Of a DNA stretch of 43,874 bases, positions 14,801 through 22,261 are shown piece by piece. Made by a program: the position numbers and the translations under genes. Origin of the DNA: Anaerolineae bacterium. GTDB taxonomy: Bacteria; Chloroflexota; Anaerolineae; JACIWR01. The notes beneath the pieces were generated by a model. That model did not search any database. It saw only the letters and a program-made list of their open reading frames with translations, and had not been told where the DNA came from. Every line of letters starts with the position of its first letter. Position 1 is the first letter of the stretch. Where the stretch lies: assembly GCA_024653325.1 (NCBI GenBank), contig JANLFX010000020.1, forward strand, positions 1-43,874. Reading direction: 5' to 3'.

Positions 14801-15484
14801 ATGCCTTTAATTCGAGACGAAGACAAAGAAACCATCCGCAAGGAGTTTGCGGAGCACCTTGTGGGACCGGTACGTCTGGTGATGTTCACCCAGGAATTCG
14901 AATGCCAGTTCTGTGCCGAGACACGCCAGATTGTGGAGGAGCTGGCTGCCCTCTCGGACAAAGTCACCGCTGAAATCTACGATTTCGTCGCCGATAAGGA
15001 CAAGGCCGAGGAATACGGCATTGACAAGATACCCGCTATCGCCATTATCGGAGAAAAGGACTACGGCATTCGTTTCTACGGTATTCCTTCAGGCTACGAG
15101 TTCACCTCGTTGTTCGAGGACATCATTGACGTCTCGCGGGGAGAATCAGCTCTGTTGGAACCGACGAAGAAAGCTCTGGCCCAACTCAAAGCGCCGGTGC
15201 ATATCCAGGTGTTCGTCACCCCTACCTGCCCTTATTGTCCGATGGCCGTTCGTCTGGCGCACCGGCTGGCTATGGAAAGCGATTTGGTGCGGGCGGACAT
15301 GGTGGAGGCGATGGAGTTTCCCCAGCTAGCCATCAAGTACCAGGTGCAGGGAGTGCCACGTTCGGTGATCAACGAGACAATTCATCAGGAAGGGGCTGCG
15401 CCCGAACCACTGTTTATGATGAACATGATGCAGGGCCTGGGCCTGCCGCTACCCGAGTACGACCTCGAGCACGAGCACCACTGA
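14801..15484 (+). CDS. Protein disulfide oxidoreductase with two thioredoxin folds
   Basis: A 227-residue PDO/glutaredoxin-like protein with two fused thioredoxin-fold units. Active sites are CQFC (Cys35/Cys38) and CPYC (Cys143/Cys146), and the second unit has a cis-Pro motif GVPRSV. No signal peptide is present, so it acts in the cytoplasm. PDOs of this type are common in thermophiles and anaerobes, where they shuffle disulfides or act as thioredoxin/glutaredoxin equivalents. The C-terminus ends in a His/Glu-rich tail that might bind metal. AAAGGAG precedes the ATG. Co-transcription with the ferredoxin under a CsoR/CstR-type operator suggests a role in thiol, persulfide or metal stress; that is inference. 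Confidence 0.87.
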   Translation: MPLIRDEDKETIRKEFAEHLVGPVRLVMFTQEFECQFCAETRQIVEELAALSDKVTAEIYDFVADKDKAEEYGIDKIPAIAIIGEKDYGIRFYGIPSGYEFTSLFEDIIDVSRGESALLEPTKKALAQLKAPVHIQVFVTPTCPYCPMAVRLAHRLAMESDLVRADMVEAMEFPQLAIKYQVQGVPRSVINETIHQEGAAPEPLFMMNMMQGLGLPLPEYDLEHEHH

Positions 15485-15495
15485 GTCTTTGACGG

Positions 15496-15541
15496 AAAAA
15501 AGGTTGGAAGGCTGGATTGTCACACATCCCCCCAGCCTTCC
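15496..15541 (-). terminator. Intrinsic terminator of the CPBP-like gene
   Basis: GGAAGGCTGG (15506-15515) and CCAGCCTTCC (15532-15541) form a 10-bp stem. On the minus strand it is followed by AACC and six T residues. The hairpin lies between convergent genes and could serve both. Confidence 0.7.
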
Positions 15542-15560
15542 AGCCTCCCTTGATTACCCG

Positions 15561-16580
15561 CTACCCTCCCCCCAGCAAGACCCACCACAAGTACAGAAAC
15601 AGTCCGTAAAGCAACACCGCCACAACTACCTTGCGGGTGCGCAGGTATACATAACCGCAGCACAACCCCACCACGATTATCATTCCCAACTCGCCCAGAC
15701 TCTTTAGCCCGAGCGCAAGCGACTGACTGCCAACGAAAAGGATTGTGCCAACGACCAGCGCTACCCAGGGAGACCACGCCTTTTCCCCCAGGCGGCGCTC
15801 GGTCAGCTCCTGAGCCACCCCTTGAAACAAAAGGGCCGGGGGCAGAGTGACGACGAAACAGCGCACGAGCTGTCCCAGGAGTCGCGCTGGGGAAAGGGCG
15901 GGAAGGCGCACGGTCATCGCCCCACCGGCAAAGCCTAGAGGCAAGGCCAGGGTCAACATGAGCACAAACACGGTCGCCAGCCACTCCCCATCCTCCCGGT
16001 CCAGTTGCCAGTGATAGCCGAAGTCCGTGATGCGCCGCACGACGCCCATCAGATATGCCACCAGCGCGGCCAGCAGGGGAGCGAAGGCGGCAACCGGCTG
16101 ACCGACTATCTCCGTCCAACCGGGGTACACAGCCCCAGGCCACCAGCCCCAGGTCATCACCGCGCCACAAAACAGGACGACCGCACCGTCGAGGAGGGTC
16201 AGCCCTCCGGTCTCCTGCGGCCCGTTGAAGATAGCCGCTGCTGTGGGCAAGGACAGGACCAGCAACGCGGCCAGCAATCCCCACCAGGAAAACTGCCCGC
16301 TGAACAAAACCAGGAGCAGGTAGGGGATGAGCAAGACCAACACCGGCGCGCCGAGGAACAGAGGTTGTTTGCGCCTTTCCCCCAGCCAGGCCAGCAGATC
16401 AGGGTTGCCCAGCAGGAACAGGAAGGCGAAGGACAATCCCCAGGCTACCAGGGCCGCGATGCTGGTCGGCGAGGACCAATCCACTTGAAAGAGGATCAGC
16501 GCGTAGATGGCAACAGCCAGCGCAGTCAAAATCAGGGCAACAAGCAGGTTTCGGAGCATAGGCGAGGAGGCTCCTCTCAC
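15561..16580 (-). CDS. CPBP-like membrane protein lacking catalytic residues
   Basis: A 339-residue protein with about eight to ten membrane helices. The C-terminal third resembles the CPBP (CAAX protease/bacteriocin-processing) family: PPALLFQGVAQELTERRLG sits where active members have (P)EELxFRG, ILFVGSQSLALG where they have a helix with His, and VVVAVLLYGLFLYLWW where they have the last His helix. In this protein Glu-Glu is replaced by Pro-Ala, Arg by Gln, and both His by Gln and Tyr, so it is probably not a protease. The GTG start at 16580 overlaps the phosphofructokinase stop codon (GTGA), implying coupling; ATG 16559 is an alternative. Family placement is tentative; it could be a generic polytopic protein. 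Confidence 0.65.
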   Translation of the reverse strand: MRGASSPMLRNLLVALILTALAVAIYALILFQVDWSSPTSIAALVAWGLSFAFLFLLGNPDLLAWLGERRKQPLFLGAPVLVLLIPYLLLVLFSGQFSWWGLLAALLVLSLPTAAAIFNGPQETGGLTLLDGAVVLFCGAVMTWGWWPGAVYPGWTEIVGQPVAAFAPLLAALVAYLMGVVRRITDFGYHWQLDREDGEWLATVFVLMLTLALPLGFAGGAMTVRLPALSPARLLGQLVRCFVVTLPPALLFQGVAQELTERRLGEKAWSPWVALVVGTILFVGSQSLALGLKSLGELGMIIVVGLCCGYVYLRTRKVVVAVLLYGLFLYLWWVLLGGG

Positions 16581-17872
16581 TTCGCCCGATATGCCTGGGG
16601 CACGTAGGGCGGCAGTTTCTTTTCGGCGAAGATGGGCCGCAGGCGGGCGAAGCGCTGCCGCCCGTCCACCAGAGGGACGCTGGGCCAGTCATCGCCGATG
16701 AGCGGGCGAGCGTAGCGCACGAAGTCATCAGTCACGTCCACCCGGCTGGGCGTGATCCATGCCTCTGGAAAGGCGCGTTCGGAGTTGGCTACCTGTTCTA
16801 GCGGCACCTTGTCGTAGTAGACGCTGTAGATGGGGCCGGGCCGGCGCAGGATGGTAGCCATGGAGCCGGAGCCATCCTCCAGGGCGATGAGCACCGCCTT
16901 CTGCCCCACTTCGTACGCTTCCTCCAAATCCACCGTCGAAGCGTAAATCATATTGTGGCGCTGGTCGGTACCCGGCACGTTACCCCGCGCCGCACCCCGG
17001 GCCGCCAATCCGACCTCGTTCAGGTAGTTCACTACCACCTGTTCCACCGTCATCTGGCTGGCGGAGTACTCCACGTGCCCAAAGGCATCCCGTCGCTCGC
17101 CGAGTTCGCCCACGTCAAATCCCTCGCTGATGACGACCAAAGCTCGCCCCCGCTCTCTCAACATATCATTGACCCGGTCGGCCAGCTCCTCCAGGGTGAG
17201 GCCGGATTCGGGCAGGAAGATGAGCAGCGGCATCTCGCGGTCGGGATCGGCCAGGCGGGCAGCGGCAGGGATGAAGCCGATTTTGCGGCCCATGGCCTGC
17301 ATGACCAGCACAGGGTCAGCGGGGCAGGAGCCGGCGTTTTCCTCGTTGGCGTTCTGCACGGTGAGCGCCCAGTAGCGGGCCACGCTGCCGTAACCGGGGG
17401 TGTGGTCAATCAGCTTGAACCCGGCATCGCCCACGTCGTTGTCAATGGTCTTGGGCACGCCGGTGGCCACCAGGTCCAGGCCGCGTTGGTGGGCCAGTTG
17501 CGCCACTTTGTGCGCGGTATCCATGGAGTCGTTTCCCCCGATGTAAAAGAAGTAGCCCACGTCATGGGCACGGAAAACCTCCACCACGCGCTCGAAATCC
17601 TCCTGCTGGATGGCTTTTAGCTTATATCGGCAGGTGCCGATGGCCCCGGCGGCGGGCGTGGTGCGCAGCAGGGCTATCTCCTCAGCAGGTTGGGCGGAAA
17701 GGTCCAGCAATTCCTCGCGCAGCACGCCTTCGATGCCGTGCCAACCCGCATACACAGTGCTGAAGTGCGCGGGTAGAGCGCGGCAGGTCTCGACGATGCC
17801 GCGCAGCGAGTTGTTGATCACCGGCGACGGTCCGCCGGATTGGGCGACAAGGACGTTTTTAGGTTGTGTCAT
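16577..17872 (-). CDS. pfp: 6-phosphofructokinase, probably PPi-dependent
   Basis: A 431-residue group-II/III-type phosphofructokinase, phosphorylating fructose 6-phosphate in glycolysis. The N-terminus has AQSGGPSPVINNSL. The phosphoryl-donor motif reads GGNDS (112-116), with Asp in the place that distinguishes PPi enzymes from the GGDGS of ATP enzymes. The active-site PKTIDND (140-146) carries the Lys typical of PPi-dependent forms. QAMGRKIGFIPAAARLAD and the basic residues after YGS contribute to substrate binding. The ATG overlaps the stop codon of a decayed AbrB remnant upstream (ATGA) and its own stop overlaps the next gene. PPi use is inferred from two residues, so ATP use remains possible. 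Confidence 0.85.
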   Translation of the reverse strand: MTQPKNVLVAQSGGPSPVINNSLRGIVETCRALPAHFSTVYAGWHGIEGVLREELLDLSAQPAEEIALLRTTPAAGAIGTCRYKLKAIQQEDFERVVEVFRAHDVGYFFYIGGNDSMDTAHKVAQLAHQRGLDLVATGVPKTIDNDVGDAGFKLIDHTPGYGSVARYWALTVQNANEENAGSCPADPVLVMQAMGRKIGFIPAAARLADPDREMPLLIFLPESGLTLEELADRVNDMLRERGRALVVISEGFDVGELGERRDAFGHVEYSASQMTVEQVVVNYLNEVGLAARGAARGNVPGTDQRHNMIYASTVDLEEAYEVGQKAVLIALEDGSGSMATILRRPGPIYSVYYDKVPLEQVANSERAFPEAWITPSRVDVTDDFVRYARPLIGDDWPSVPLVDGRQRFARLRPIFAEKKLPPYVPQAYRAK

Positions 17873-18085
17873 TTTGAATCCTCTTGTGCGAAGGTAGTCT
17901 CCCTCTCTGCGTTAATATCCCTTTCTTCATAACAGGCCCGCTCCTCCCGCCGTGCCTGGAGTATGCTCTCCAGTATCTCCCCCTGGGCTTGCCATGCGGT
18001 GGACAGCTTGTCAACAATGGCGTCCATCTCGGAGCGGCGGGGGCTGAAGAACGAAGACGCCATCCAAGTCCAGTATGGAGGACAG
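17869..18085 (-). pseudogene. Decayed AbrB-type antitoxin remnant
   Basis: The 64-codon frame SPRRSEMDAIVDKLSTAWQA... repeats the C-terminal half of the intact AbrB-like antitoxin at 19565-19819 (SPRRSEVDALADKLATAWQA) with strong similarity over about 140 bases. Just upstream, the segment coding LDLDGVF is in another frame because of one extra base near 18050, and the DNA-binding N-terminus is absent. The partner toxin is gone. The remnant's TGA overlaps the pfp ATG, so it may still act as a leader for pfp translation. Confidence 0.75.
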
Positions 18086-18116
18086 TGACACAGGCTGAAG
18101 CCCGTGTTACACGGCC

Positions 18117-18797
18117 CTATGCTTCATCACCCATTATCCTGGACATCAGTGCCAACGCCCAATCCTGAAATTCGCGCTTGAGAGCTACCGGCTCGAACGG
18201 AATCAGCATTTTGACCGGCCAACGTTCCAACTCGTCGGGGAACGTAGCCGCTTTATTTAACGCCACGGCAAACCAATAAAGGTCAAAACCGGGATCCTTG
18301 CGGGCAGCCAATTGACATAAGCTATCCGGCGATTCTCGCTGCAGGATGAAGTAAAGGTCCACCGCATCGCGGGGTTCAGTGCGGCCGTAGTAAGCCAGCA
18401 GCTTGTCCACCGATAGATCACGGTAGTCGTTCACCGCAAGCCCAATCTCGGCCTGTAGCGGAGGTTCAAAACGAAAAGGAGAGTCTAATGTCAGGTCAAT
18501 CCTGACTTGTTCCTGGCCTCGGCTTACCAGCAATTCCACAAAGGTGGAGAATCGCCGGGTTATAGCGACCTGCAAACCGTGGCGTGGGGCCACTGCCTCG
18601 ATCTGGTACGAGACGGGGCGAATCAATGCCTCCTCAGTTGTGAAGAGGTCCAGATCAAACGACAGCCGGTGACCCAGGTAAAACTCGGCCAGGGCCGTGC
18701 CACCGGTCAGGTAGAAGTGGGCCTGGTCAGGCAGGGTGGTAAATGCAGCCAGAAAAGCCGTCTGGAGCGGCGTCAGTAGCCCTTTACCGCGCAGCAC
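18117..18797 (-). CDS. AbiEii/AbiGii-type nucleotidyltransferase toxin
   Basis: A 226-residue protein of the AbiEii (MenT) nucleotidyltransferase family, whose toxins block translation by modifying tRNA. The core reads FYLTGGTALAEFYLGHRLSF followed by DLDLF, with the GG(T/S) and DxD catalytic elements. LSVDKLLAYYGRTEPRDAVDLYF further on is the second conserved block (KLxAxxxRxxxRDxxDL). I chose GTG 18797, which overlaps the end of the upstream small gene by a few codons; the longer frame to 18830 has no ribosome site. The upstream 85-residue protein is the natural candidate antitoxin. Usual AbiEi antitoxins have winged-helix domains and are larger, so the pairing is atypical. Confidence 0.82.
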   Translation of the reverse strand: MLRGKGLLTPLQTAFLAAFTTLPDQAHFYLTGGTALAEFYLGHRLSFDLDLFTTEEALIRPVSYQIEAVAPRHGLQVAITRRFSTFVELLVSRGQEQVRIDLTLDSPFRFEPPLQAEIGLAVNDYRDLSVDKLLAYYGRTEPRDAVDLYFILQRESPDSLCQLAARKDPGFDLYWFAVALNKAATFPDELERWPVKMLIPFEPVALKREFQDWALALMSRIMGDEA

Positions 18798-19041
18798 GGC
18801 GCACCTCCAGAAAACGCCGCCACAGGTCATGGAGAGCGGGGGGCAGGTCCAGACCGTCTAACTGACGTGCGACCTCCTCCAGGTCCACGGCGCGGATGTC
18901 CTGTGCCCGCCCATACATGAGCACCTGGCGTAGGTACCATCGCCATTGAAACGGGTCGGTCAGATCTAATGTATCGGTGCTCCAGACAATGTGCCGAGGA
19001 AGTTCGGTCTGCTCTTGGCTGGCTGGCGGCTCGAATGCCAT
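18784..19041 (-). CDS. Small acidic protein, candidate antitoxin for the AbiEii-type toxin
   Basis: 85 residues, mostly helical by composition (PFQWRWYLRQVLMYGRAQDI, VDLEEVARQLDGLDL). The sequence resembles small uncharacterised proteins, with a W/D...RxVLxxG pattern, found before AbiEii-type transferases. No DNA-binding fold can be recognised. GAGGTGG lies just before ATG 19041, and the 3' end overlaps the toxin start, which is typical of toxin-antitoxin pairs. Function as antitoxin is inferred only from position, size and overlap. A 15-bp palindrome (19067-19081) lies 26 bases upstream and might be its operator. Confidence 0.65.
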   Translation of the reverse strand: MAFEPPASQEQTELPRHIVWSTDTLDLTDPFQWRWYLRQVLMYGRAQDIRAVDLEEVARQLDGLDLPPALHDLWRRFLEVRRAAR

Positions 19042-19066
19042 TGACCACCTCTTTTTTGCAGCCGTA

Positions 19067-19081
19067 AGGTGACCGTCACCT
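19067..19081. repeat. AGGTGACCGTCACCT palindrome, copy 1
   Basis: Perfect 7-bp inverted repeat around a central C, upstream of the candidate antitoxin at 18784-19041. Three further copies occur at 22210, 22902 and 22920. Confidence 0.75.
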
Positions 19082-19093
19082 GACGCGGATGGG

Positions 19094-19130
19094 CGTTGGG
19101 TTTCGGCTTCACCTCAACCCAACCTACGGG
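19094..19130. repeat. GTAGGTTGGGTTGAGG-type palindromic repeat, copy 1
   Basis: CGTTGGGTTTCGGCTTCACC and AACCCAACCTACG arms form a hairpin. Its edge supplies the last codons and TGA (19114-19116) of the PIN toxin gene. Related copies lie at 19988-20026 and 20110-20149. Confidence 0.6.
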
Positions 19131-19575
19131 CTGGTCCTAATCTCTCTCGTAGCCACGCCAGGAAGTCGGCGGGCGTGCCGACGGGAAAGGGCAGGGTCGC
19201 CGTGCGCGAGTTATCTACGAAGTGTTGGCGGTCGAGGGTGACAAAGTAGTCCACTTCCGCTGACAGTGCCTCGGCCAGAATGTGAGCATCGGGGGCGTAG
19301 CTGACCACCGCCCTCGCCCGGGCCAATGCCGCCGCGTTCAGCTCCGGACCCGTCATCACCCCTGCCCTGTCCAGCAGAAGAGCCAGCAGAGAGCGGGTCT
19401 GCGGCACTTTGCGCAATACCATGCCGTCCGCTTCTTGCAGAACGCGGGGGCCAACCCAGAGGGAAATCGCTCCTGCCTCCCCTAGCTTCAGCACCAGCCG
19501 GGAACCTCCCTCCGCTGAGAGAACAGCAGCAAAGAGCACGCTGGTGTCCAGGAAGACGCGGGGCCTATTCCCCAT
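19114..19575 (-). CDS. PIN-domain toxin (VapC-like ribonuclease)
   Basis: A 153-residue PIN-domain protein, a Mg-dependent endoribonuclease family acting on RNA as the toxin of VapBC-like pairs. It opens with VFLDTSVLFAAVLSAEGGS (first acidic residue Asp9). A conserved Glu follows in VLQEADGMV, and YAPDAHILAEAL and DYFVTLDRQHF supply the C-terminal acidic residues. The start overlaps the end of the AbrB-type antitoxin gene by 11 bases, the standard arrangement. The last about seven codons come from a dispersed palindromic repeat, so the C-terminal tail is probably not original. Confidence 0.88.
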   Translation of the reverse strand: MGNRPRVFLDTSVLFAAVLSAEGGSRLVLKLGEAGAISLWVGPRVLQEADGMVLRKVPQTRSLLALLLDRAGVMTGPELNAAALARARAVVSYAPDAHILAEALSAEVDYFVTLDRQHFVDNSRTATLPFPVGTPADFLAWLRERLGPARRLG

Positions 19576-19819
19576 AACGGGCCCGTTCCTCCCGCAGCGC
19601 CTGGAGCATGCTCTCCAGAGTCTCCCCCTGGGCTTGCCATGCGGTAGCTAGCTTGTCGGCAAGAGCGTCCACTTCGGAGCGGCGAGGGCTGAGAATGAAG
19701 ACGCCGTCCAGGTCCAGCAGTGTCATAGTGTCGCCGGGGCGGATGCCGTAGGCCTCTCGCAGGGTTTTGGGCAAGGTGATGAGCCCCCGCTGGGCTACCT
19801 GTACGGTGATAGTTTTCAT
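19565..19819 (-). CDS. AbrB/MazE-type antitoxin
   Basis: An 84-residue antitoxin. The swapped-hairpin SpoVT-AbrB DNA-binding domain occupies residues 1-47 (VQVAQRGLITLPKTLREAYG, GDTMTLLDLDGVFIL). A helical toxin-binding tail rich in Glu and Arg follows (about 48-84). It overlaps the PIN toxin and is preceded by a TTGACG-17-TATACT promoter whose -10 lies in a perfect 10-bp inverted repeat, consistent with self-repression. A decayed paralogue of the tail lies at 17869-18085. Confidence 0.88.
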   Translation of the reverse strand: MKTITVQVAQRGLITLPKTLREAYGIRPGDTMTLLDLDGVFILSPRRSEVDALADKLATAWQAQGETLESMLQALREERARYGE

Positions 19820-19840
19820 CGGTCCACCCCCTGTTCTGTC

Positions 19841-19865
19841 TTTCTGATATTCAGTATATCAGAAA
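19841..19865. promoter_or_regulatory. Operator of the AbrB/PIN operon
   Basis: TTTCTGATAT and ATATCAGAAA form a perfect 10-bp inverted repeat with a 5-base centre (19851-19855), covering the -10 box of the antitoxin promoter 22 bases upstream of its ATG. It is probably bound by the AbrB-type antitoxin. Confidence 0.75.
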
Positions 19866-19881
19866 AAGAGGCTCCCGTCAA
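19853..19881 (-). promoter_or_regulatory. Promoter of the AbrB/PIN operon
   Basis: On the minus strand TTGACG (19876-19881), 17 bases, and TATACT (19853-19858). It overlaps the inverted repeat at 19841-19865. Confidence 0.78.
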
Positions 19882-20171
19882 CCGTTACCGTTGCACCACG
19901 TCAAAATGGAGGACAGGGAGCGACTCACGCCTGGTGAGGGTCTCCTGACCCCGCCAGGCGCACAACCGCAGGTCAGTCAGGCAGGTAGCGGGTTAGGTTT
20001 CGGCTTCGCCTCAACCCAATCTACGGACTACGGGCTTGCCCCCGACGCCTACGTCGCCCGCAAAGGGCGACGCTACGGTCAGGTGTCGGGAGCGGGAGAT
20101 CCCGACTAAGTAGGTTGGGTTTTGGTTTTGCCTCAACTCAACCTACGGACCGGTCTCTATTCTCTATATCT
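19882..20171. repeat. Intergenic stretch with palindromic repeats
   Basis: No gene seen. Two copies of the GTAGGTTGGGTT-type palindrome (19988-20026 and 20110-20149) flank a region of nested inverted repeats, including CGTCGCCC/GGGCGACG near 20053-20074 and a hairpin with GGGATCCCG-like arms near 20094. Confidence 0.55.
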
Positions 20172-22187
20172 CTAATAGCGAAGAGGCCATCCAGGTAAGC
20201 GGAAACGGTTAGCCGCTTTCCGCCCCTCCTTGGCCTGAGCTAGCAGCCGGACTGCTAGTTGGCCATCACTCTGATAGTACGGACGGCGGTGTACCACATC
20301 AGCGAAGGAACGCTCCGCTCGTTTCCAGTCCTTCCGTTTCAGCGCCTCCACTCCCTTAGCGAAGAGTCGAGCCAGTTCCTCCTCTTCCCGGCAGCGCTCC
20401 AGCGCCGCCTGCCATTCCGTCCGGCTCTCCTCGTCGGGAGCCTGGGCCAGCAGTTGTTCGTACACGGCGGTGGCCTTCGCCCACTTTTTCACCCGCTCGT
20501 GGGTCCGGGCTTCCGCTTCCAGTGCGGCCAGCGCCCGCCGGCGTTGCAGGGCCTCAACCTGAGCGATTTTACCGGCATCGCCCGCCTGCTGGTAGGCGGC
20601 CAGCGCCGCCTCCAGGTCGTCCCGCTCCAGGGCTTGGTCGCCGCGGCGGGTCCAGATAGCGGCCTTTATCTCCTGCGCTGCCCGTTCGTTGGGCGAAATC
20701 TGCAACGCCCGTTCGCAGGCGGCCAGCGCCCCCTTCTCGTCTCCGGCGGCCTCCCGCGCTTCCGCCTGGGCCACCAACGCGCGGGCCAGGGCGTAGCGAG
20801 CCTCGTCCCGATCCCGTGCGTAAGCCTGCTCCAGTTCAGCCACCGCCTCGTCGGTCTGGTTCAGTTCCAGCAGCGCCTCGCCCAGGTGCAGACGGGCCTG
20901 GAAGTGAGCGGAATACGCTGTCAGAGCATCCCGGAAGTAGCGGATGGCCTGTTCCCCCTGCCGACGCCAGAAGAAATCCATCCCGATTCCGTAGAGCCGG
21001 TCGGCGACCGGCTCTATCCGGTCTAATTCCTCTTTCACATCCCGCAGAGGCTTATGCTGACGCACCCAACGGCGGAAAAGTTCCACGGCAAAGCGGTATT
21101 CCCGCTCCCCGGTCGCCTCCAACACTCGCCGTTTTACCATGTCACGGGGGGCCAGCTCCACTTCCCGCGTGCGCAGCCGGGCAGCGTGGGTGGTGAGCAC
21201 CTGGATGACCCGATCTTCGGAGATTGTCTTTCCCTCATCGGCGGTCTCGGCCAGAGCGGCGGCGTAAATCTTCTCCGCCGGGCTCAGCCCGTCCCACAGC
21301 CAGACCAGCGCCTGGTCGCCAGCTTCCAGGGCGTCGGGCACGGCGGCCTCTACATCGGGCATATCTATGCGGGGCGGCGCAGTGGGGCGGGATGAAATCC
21401 CGCCCCTACTGGCGTAGGCCCGCTCCCAGATGCGCTGGCAGAGCAATTGGGTCAGGTAGGGATGGCAACTGGTGAGGTCCAGGATGCGCTTTACGGCCTG
21501 AGCGGTGAAGCGCAATGTGCCATTGGTCTCCGCTTGACGCACCAACTCCTCAGCGCTTTCCCTATCCAGCACCCAAATCTCCCGCACCAGCGAGGCCTTA
21601 AAGGTGGTGGTGAAGTCCAGGGAGAGGTCCTCGGCCCGCCGGCCGACGACGAAGACGAAGGCTGGCCGTGTCTCTTCGCCCATCACCCGCCGCAGGAAGG
21701 GGAAAAGGGCCTTGGCCGCCGCCGTTTCTGGCAGCTCCGCCTCGGCCACCTGATCCAGCACGTCAAACTCGTCCAGGAGAAAAACAGGGCGACGTGCTTT
21801 GCCCAGGGCGGCGTAGAGTCGGGGCAGGAAGGTGCGACGGAAGAAGCGCCCCTCGTCATCGAAAGCGGCAGGGGCTGGTGGTTCCAGGTCAACCTTCTCG
21901 GCAGCAGTGTCGGCCCAATCAGCCAGCACTGCCCCCAGGGAACGGGTGGCCTGATCCTGGAGATCGAAATAGACGGGCAGGAAGGCGTCGGCGGGCAGGG
22001 TGCGCTGGAGTTGCAGGAGGAGGGTGGTCTTGCCGATGCGTCGCTGGCCGAAAAGGACCAGGGCGTTAGTGGCCGGGTTGCGCAACTCGCGGGCCACCCA
22101 GTCCAGCGTGTCCTGCCGGCCAAAGAAACCCTGTTCGCCGCGCAAGGGCGCGCCGGCCACGTAGGGGTTGCTTGGCTGACTGACCAT
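20172..22187 (-). CDS. STAND-type ATPase with C-terminal TPR array
   Basis: A 671-residue regulatory ATPase. The N-terminal AAA/STAND P-loop domain has Walker A GQRRIGKT (47-54) and Walker B VFLLDEFDVL (135-144). It continues with sensor-like CHPYLTQLLCQRIW near 241-254 and a winged-helix-like segment. From about residue 400 there is a TPR solenoid (GEALLELNQTDEAVAELEQA, KGALAACERALQISPNERA), which would sense a ligand or partner. Residues 260-269 are encoded by a 30-base REP-like palindrome inserted in frame (21381-21410). I chose ATG 22187, with GGGAGAG upstream; the open frame to 22403 runs through a palindromic repeat and hepT. It lies among toxin-antitoxin modules; a defence or signalling role is inference. 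Confidence 0.82.
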   Translation of the reverse strand: MVSQPSNPYVAGAPLRGEQGFFGRQDTLDWVARELRNPATNALVLFGQRRIGKTTLLLQLQRTLPADAFLPVYFDLQDQATRSLGAVLADWADTAAEKVDLEPPAPAAFDDEGRFFRRTFLPRLYAALGKARRPVFLLDEFDVLDQVAEAELPETAAAKALFPFLRRVMGEETRPAFVFVVGRRAEDLSLDFTTTFKASLVREIWVLDRESAEELVRQAETNGTLRFTAQAVKRILDLTSCHPYLTQLLCQRIWERAYASRGGISSRPTAPPRIDMPDVEAAVPDALEAGDQALVWLWDGLSPAEKIYAAALAETADEGKTISEDRVIQVLTTHAARLRTREVELAPRDMVKRRVLEATGEREYRFAVELFRRWVRQHKPLRDVKEELDRIEPVADRLYGIGMDFFWRRQGEQAIRYFRDALTAYSAHFQARLHLGEALLELNQTDEAVAELEQAYARDRDEARYALARALVAQAEAREAAGDEKGALAACERALQISPNERAAQEIKAAIWTRRGDQALERDDLEAALAAYQQAGDAGKIAQVEALQRRRALAALEAEARTHERVKKWAKATAVYEQLLAQAPDEESRTEWQAALERCREEEELARLFAKGVEALKRKDWKRAERSFADVVHRRPYYQSDGQLAVRLLAQAKEGRKAANRFRLPGWPLRY
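21381..21410. repeat. In-frame REP-like palindrome inside the STAND ATPase gene
   Basis: GGGGCGGGAT-gaa-ATCCCGCCCC with flanking AGT/ACT gives a near-perfect hairpin. The length of 30 bases preserves the reading frame and adds SRGGISSRPT to the protein. A similar palindromic block is found in the transposase gene at 27118-27218. Confidence 0.7.
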
Positions 22188-22209
22188 GATTCTCTCTCCC
22201 AACTCTTTC

Positions 22210-22224
22210 AGGTGACGGTCACCT
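22210..22224. repeat. AGGTGACGGTCACCT palindrome, copy 2
   Basis: Identical in form to copies at 19067, 22902 and 22920. It lies 23 bases upstream of the STAND ATPase start codon. Confidence 0.75.
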
Positions 22225-22261
22225 GGGGGGTGACCTGCGTCTCGCCCAACTTCCTGCTGCC

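Noticed and set aside
16955-17620. Plus-strand open frame of 221 codons
   Set aside because: It is antisense to the phosphofructokinase gene; the His/Gly-rich composition is typical of a shadow frame.
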